Below, in pieces: positions 44,034-46,017 of a stretch of DNA of 46,017 nt. Position 1 is the stretch's first letter; the number at the start of each line of letters is the position of its first letter. Both the position numbers and the translations under genes were made by a program. The stretch is taken from assembly GCA_017935025.1 (NCBI GenBank), contig JAGBIL010000004.1:1-46017 (forward strand). The letters are read 5' to 3'. This stretch comes from Opitutales bacterium (GTDB lineage: Bacteria; Verrucomicrobiota; Verrucomicrobiia; Opitutales; UBA953). The notes below the pieces were generated by a model that was not told the origin of the DNA, did no database searches, and was given only the letters and a program-made list of their open reading frames with translations.

Positions 44034-45503
44034 TCAAGCGGTTCCGGACTCCGGATTCCAATCCTCGACGGACAGACCTTCGACCTCCAACACCGCTTCC
44101 GACCAACGGCGGCAATATTCGGTTTCAAATACGCGCTTTGCATCCGCCGCTTCAATCGTTCCCGCTCGCACGGCAGCCGCCAGCGTGCCCATTCCACGTC
44201 GCCCGGCGGAAAGTGCCGCAGAATTCCACGCACAAACATCGCGCCAAAGCTCCTTATCCGCGAGCAACGCTTCAGCAAATGCGCCCGCCGTTTCAGGCGT
44301 TTCTCCGATCCGGACGGAGATATCCGCGCCCAAAATTTCTGCAAGCGATTCACGCGCCGCGCCGAATGCCGCAAGCGCGGCGCCCGTTTTCTCAAACGCT
44401 TTTTCCACACTTCCCGATTTTGCAAACGCGACATCGTTCCCGCGCAACCACCGAGCAAAAACCGCCGCCCACGCTTCGCATTTTTCCGGCACGGAAGCAA
44501 GTTGCTCCAATGCAGATGCCACGGCACGACGCGCTTTTTCCAAAGCCGCAATCCTGACAAGCGCGCCACACGGCTTCATTCCGGGCAAAAGTTGCGGGAA
44601 CGCCTCCGCCAAATCCGAAAACTTTTGCGCAAATTCAGCTTTACAGACGCGAACGGCAATCAGATTGCCGAGGTCCACGCGCGGATCAAGCGGAGATTGA
44701 GTCGGACAATTCGCCAGCTTGCGCAACGCGGAAACCACTTTCCGCCGTTTCATCCAACGCGGGAACGAACAGGAAAACGCAGCCTCGTTCCAAAGTTTCA
44801 GCCACGATTCCAACGATTCGTTTTCGCAGGCTTTTTCCGGATACGGCAAAGAAAGTAACGACTCGTGCCGCGCGCAATTTTCCGCCAACGATGCGGCATC
44901 TCGTAAACGCGAGAGCGTTGCATCCGCCGCTCGCTCCAAAACCAGCGAAGAATCTTCGCCGCGTACCGCAAGCAACGCGCCGATCAATTTTTGCAAATCG
45001 GCAATCGCACGCACCGTTCCGCCGGAGGGAATCAACCCCGTCGCCACCGCGAAATCCGCCGAGGCTTCTCCGAGAGCGACCGCCGCTTCAACGAATTTCG
45101 CCGCCGCCGCCTCCGCTGATTTCTGCCACTGCTCTGTCCATTTAAAAGCAGCAATCGTTCCCGCCGCACGCGACAGCGCTCCCTGCGTCTTCGGAAACCG
45201 CGTACCGAGATCTTCCGCCGTGCGCAGCTTGCGTTCCCGCACATTCAGCGAATCCTCAAGCGGATTCTCCCAGACCAGTTCCGCCGCGGGAACGGCTTCG
45301 CCGCGAGCAACCGTTGCCAACGCAACGGCGAGCGAAAGCCCGTTTTTGCGCGTAATGTTAAATTTTTTGCGTATCGCGGGGTCGATTTCGGTTTTCCCGG
45401 ACACAACCGCACCCTCTGAGGAGGCCTCAGATTCGGTCTCGACGGGAACGGCTTCCGGCGATCCCGCAGGCAAAATTTCTTCATCCGTATTGGAGAACGA
45501 CAT
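44034..45503 (-). CDS. Hypothetical protein resembling the middle region of DUF4011/DUF3320-type helicases
   Basis: A 489-residue, Ala- and Glu-rich helical protein. Stretches such as WMKRRKVVSALRKLANCP and the end YCRRWSEAVLEVEGLS resemble the linker region of large superfamily I DNA helicases (DUF4011/DUF3320), where this part sits between the helicase motor and the nuclease-like domain. No Walker A or B motif is present, so if related it is only a fragment or a stand-alone domain. The start ATG 45503 is chosen since upstream codons are low in conservation. The assignment is weak. Eight octamer copies, a high density, suggest it has long been resident. Confidence 0.45.
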   Translation of the reverse strand: MSFSNTDEEILPAGSPEAVPVETESEASSEGAVVSGKTEIDPAIRKKFNITRKNGLSLAVALATVARGEAVPAAELVWENPLEDSLNVRERKLRTAEDLGTRFPKTQGALSRAAGTIAAFKWTEQWQKSAEAAAAKFVEAAVALGEASADFAVATGLIPSGGTVRAIADLQKLIGALLAVRGEDSSLVLERAADATLSRLRDAASLAENCARHESLLSLPYPEKACENESLESWLKLWNEAAFSCSFPRWMKRRKVVSALRKLANCPTQSPLDPRVDLGNLIAVRVCKAEFAQKFSDLAEAFPQLLPGMKPCGALVRIAALEKARRAVASALEQLASVPEKCEAWAAVFARWLRGNDVAFAKSGSVEKAFEKTGAALAAFGAARESLAEILGADISVRIGETPETAGAFAEALLADKELWRDVCAWNSAALSAGRRGMGTLAAAVRAGTIEAADAKRVFETEYCRRWSEAVLEVEGLSVEDWNPESGTA

Positions 45504-45627
45504 AGCGAAGCATTCTCTCCCCTCCCGCCCTTTCTTGCAACGTTCAAGTTTTCCGCAAGAAACAACAGTCCACCCGCACGCAAGAATCCGCCTCCGCGCC
45601 AAGCCTCCTCCCCTCTCCCGAAAAAAA

Positions 45628-45662
45628 GCCCGCAAACCCTTTATTTATCAGGATTTGCGGGC
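45628..45662 (-). terminator. Terminator of the tRNA array
   Basis: GCCCGCAAA (45628-45636) pairs with TTTGCGGGC (45654-45662), extended by CC/GG inside; on the minus strand T7 follows. It lies 10 bases after the tRNA-Ser 3' end. Confidence 0.9.
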
Positions 45663-45671
45663 GATTTAAAG

Positions 45672-45763
45672 TGGCGGAGAGAGGGGGATTCGAACCCCCG
45701 GTAGGTTGTGACGCCTACAACGATTTAGCAAACCGCTGCCTTCAGCCACTCAGCCATCTCTCC
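45672..45763 (-). tRNA. tRNA-Ser (anticodon GCT), CCA encoded
   Basis: Acceptor GGAGAGA/TCTCTCC, long class II variable arm (TTGTAGG...CCTACC), anticodon within GGTTTGCTAAATC, T-loop GTTCGAATC, discriminator G then CCA. 92 bases, last in the array. Confidence 0.95.
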
Positions 45764-45773
45764 TCTAAAAAAT

Positions 45774-45847
45774 TGGTGCGGCTAACCAGATTCGAACTGG
45801 TGTCACCACTTTGGAAGAGTGGGGTCCTACCACTGAACGATAGCCGC
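45774..45847 (-). tRNA. tRNA-Gly (anticodon TCC), CCA encoded
   Basis: Acceptor GCGGCTA/TAGCCGC, anticodon stem CCACT/AGTGG with loop CTTCCAA (TCC), T-arm ACCAG-TTCGAAT-CTGGT, CCA encoded. Together with the CCC isoacceptor at 39474 it reads G-ending and A-ending Gly codons. Confidence 0.95.
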
Positions 45848-45865
45848 ACGGAGCAAAAAAGAAAA

Positions 45866-45942
45866 TGGTGGGAGTAGCAGAAGTCGAATCTGCGACCTTT
45901 TGCGTGTCATGCAAACGCTCTAACCAACTGAGCTATACCCCC
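45866..45942 (-). tRNA. tRNA-Val (anticodon GAC), CCA encoded
   Basis: Acceptor GGGGGTA/TACTCCC (one G.U), D-arm AGCTCAGTTGGTTAGAGC, anticodon stem TTTGC/GCAAA with loop ATGACAC (GAC at positions 34-36), T-arm GCAGA-TTCGACT-TCTGC. A CAT (Met) reading would need an unpaired anticodon stem and is rejected. Confidence 0.88.
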
Positions 45943-45959
45943 GAAAAGAAGTGAGGAGC

Positions 45960-45988
45960 AGTATCTTCTTTTCCAAAAGGTATTGCAA
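45960..45988 (-). promoter_or_regulatory. Promoter of the tRNA Val-Gly-Ser array
   Basis: On the minus strand TTGCAA (45983-45988), a 17-base spacer, GATACT (45960-45965). The first tRNA starts 18 bases downstream. An A/T-rich tract (T19) precedes the -35 and may act as an UP element. Confidence 0.75.
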
Positions 45989-46017
45989 GCCTTTTTTGAA
46001 AAAAAAAAAAAAAAAAA

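Larger units (their letters stand above)
129..45448. repeat. Dispersed octamer CGGGAACG / CGTTCCCG, about 135 copies
   Basis: Reading the whole window by eye I find about 135 exact copies of CGGGAACG or its complement, roughly 75 in one orientation and 60 in the other, plus about 20 near copies in which the last G is replaced. The extended consensus is GCGGGAACGCC. Examples: 7394-7401 (folC), 14332-14339 (murE), 16764-16771 (autotransporter), 9447-9454 (GH2), 26259-26266 (tcdA). It lies in genes and between genes, in all six coding frames. The largest gap I see is about 1.9 kb inside dnaE. Known analogues are DNA uptake sequences (Neisseriaceae, Pasteurellaceae) and HIP1 of cyanobacteria; the function here is unproven. 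The count may be off by a few. Confidence 0.93.

Noticed and set aside
129-45448. Octamer as a Chi-like or KOPS-like polar site
   Set aside because: Orientations are near balanced (about 75:60) within one region and facing pairs are frequent, which does not fit a strand-polar motif; a genome-wide skew test would settle it.
45866-45942. tRNA-Met (CAT) reading of the third tRNA
   Set aside because: The anticodon stem TTTGC/GCAAA pairs perfectly and puts GAC, not CAT, at positions 34-36.

Overview
The window looks like chromosomal DNA (about 55% GC by impression) from a host- or gut-associated member of the Verrucomicrobiota, probably an Opitutales/Puniceicoccales relative. The basis is two PEP-CTERM proteins with a VPEPSAFGLLAGLG...RRRR-type sorting tail, an autotransporter (so a Gram-negative envelope), a tiny mS38/COX24-type ribosomal-like protein, meso-DAP-type MurE, and a set of secreted glycoside hydrolases suited to animal glycans (GH89, a clan GH-D-like enzyme, GH2, GH35). 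This placement is inference; there is no rRNA gene in the window. The window starts and ends in homopolymer runs, so it may be a whole contig.

Layout. 0.2-4.6 kb: two secreted glycosidases in tandem. 4.8-8.6 kb: argG, a PEP-CTERM protein and folC. 8.6-13.4 kb: a GH2 lipoprotein with an inserted F5/8C domain, then a secreted SGNH hydrolase. 13.5-17.9 kb: murE, an autotransporter and slyX. 18.0-20.9 kb (minus): mS38-like mini-protein, thiE-like, GT9 and metallophosphoesterase. 21.1-27.0 kb (plus): TPR lipoprotein-like/secreted protein, dprA, rpsP-trmD-rplS (no rimM), tcdA and an acetyltransferase. 27.0-32.4 kb: dapA, a secreted metallopeptidase-like protein, ybaB-recR, a repeat-rich intergenic region, a second PEP-CTERM gene and a biotin-synthase-derived protein that lacks the radical-SAM core. 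32.5-39.3 kb: dnaE, then hemE and a GH35 enzyme on the minus strand. 39.5-46.0 kb (minus): tRNA-Gly, a PiT phosphate transporter with its DUF47 partner, fabF-acpP-fabG, a large protein resembling a piece of a DUF4011/DUF3320-type helicase, and a tRNA-Ser/Gly/Val array with a visible promoter and terminator.

Most striking signal. The octamer CGGGAACG (reverse CGTTCCCG; extended consensus GCGGGAACGCC) occurs about 135 times by my hand count, roughly once per 340 bases in both orientations, against about 1.4 expected by chance. It is found in all six coding frames and in intergenic DNA. Facing pairs of it form the stems of at least three intergenic terminators, exactly the arrangement known for DNA uptake sequences in Neisseria and Haemophilus, and its density resembles HIP1 in cyanobacteria. 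dprA and recR lie in the same window. I propose it as a candidate DNA-uptake or genome-maintenance motif of this lineage.

Two other layers of repeats occupy intergenic space: foldback elements built from short locus-specific words (two share a 16-base core), and a 600-base region of hairpins and 51-base direct repeats. Translation starts in this genome show almost no Shine-Dalgarno sequences, while several promoters with a 17-base spacer can be read directly.
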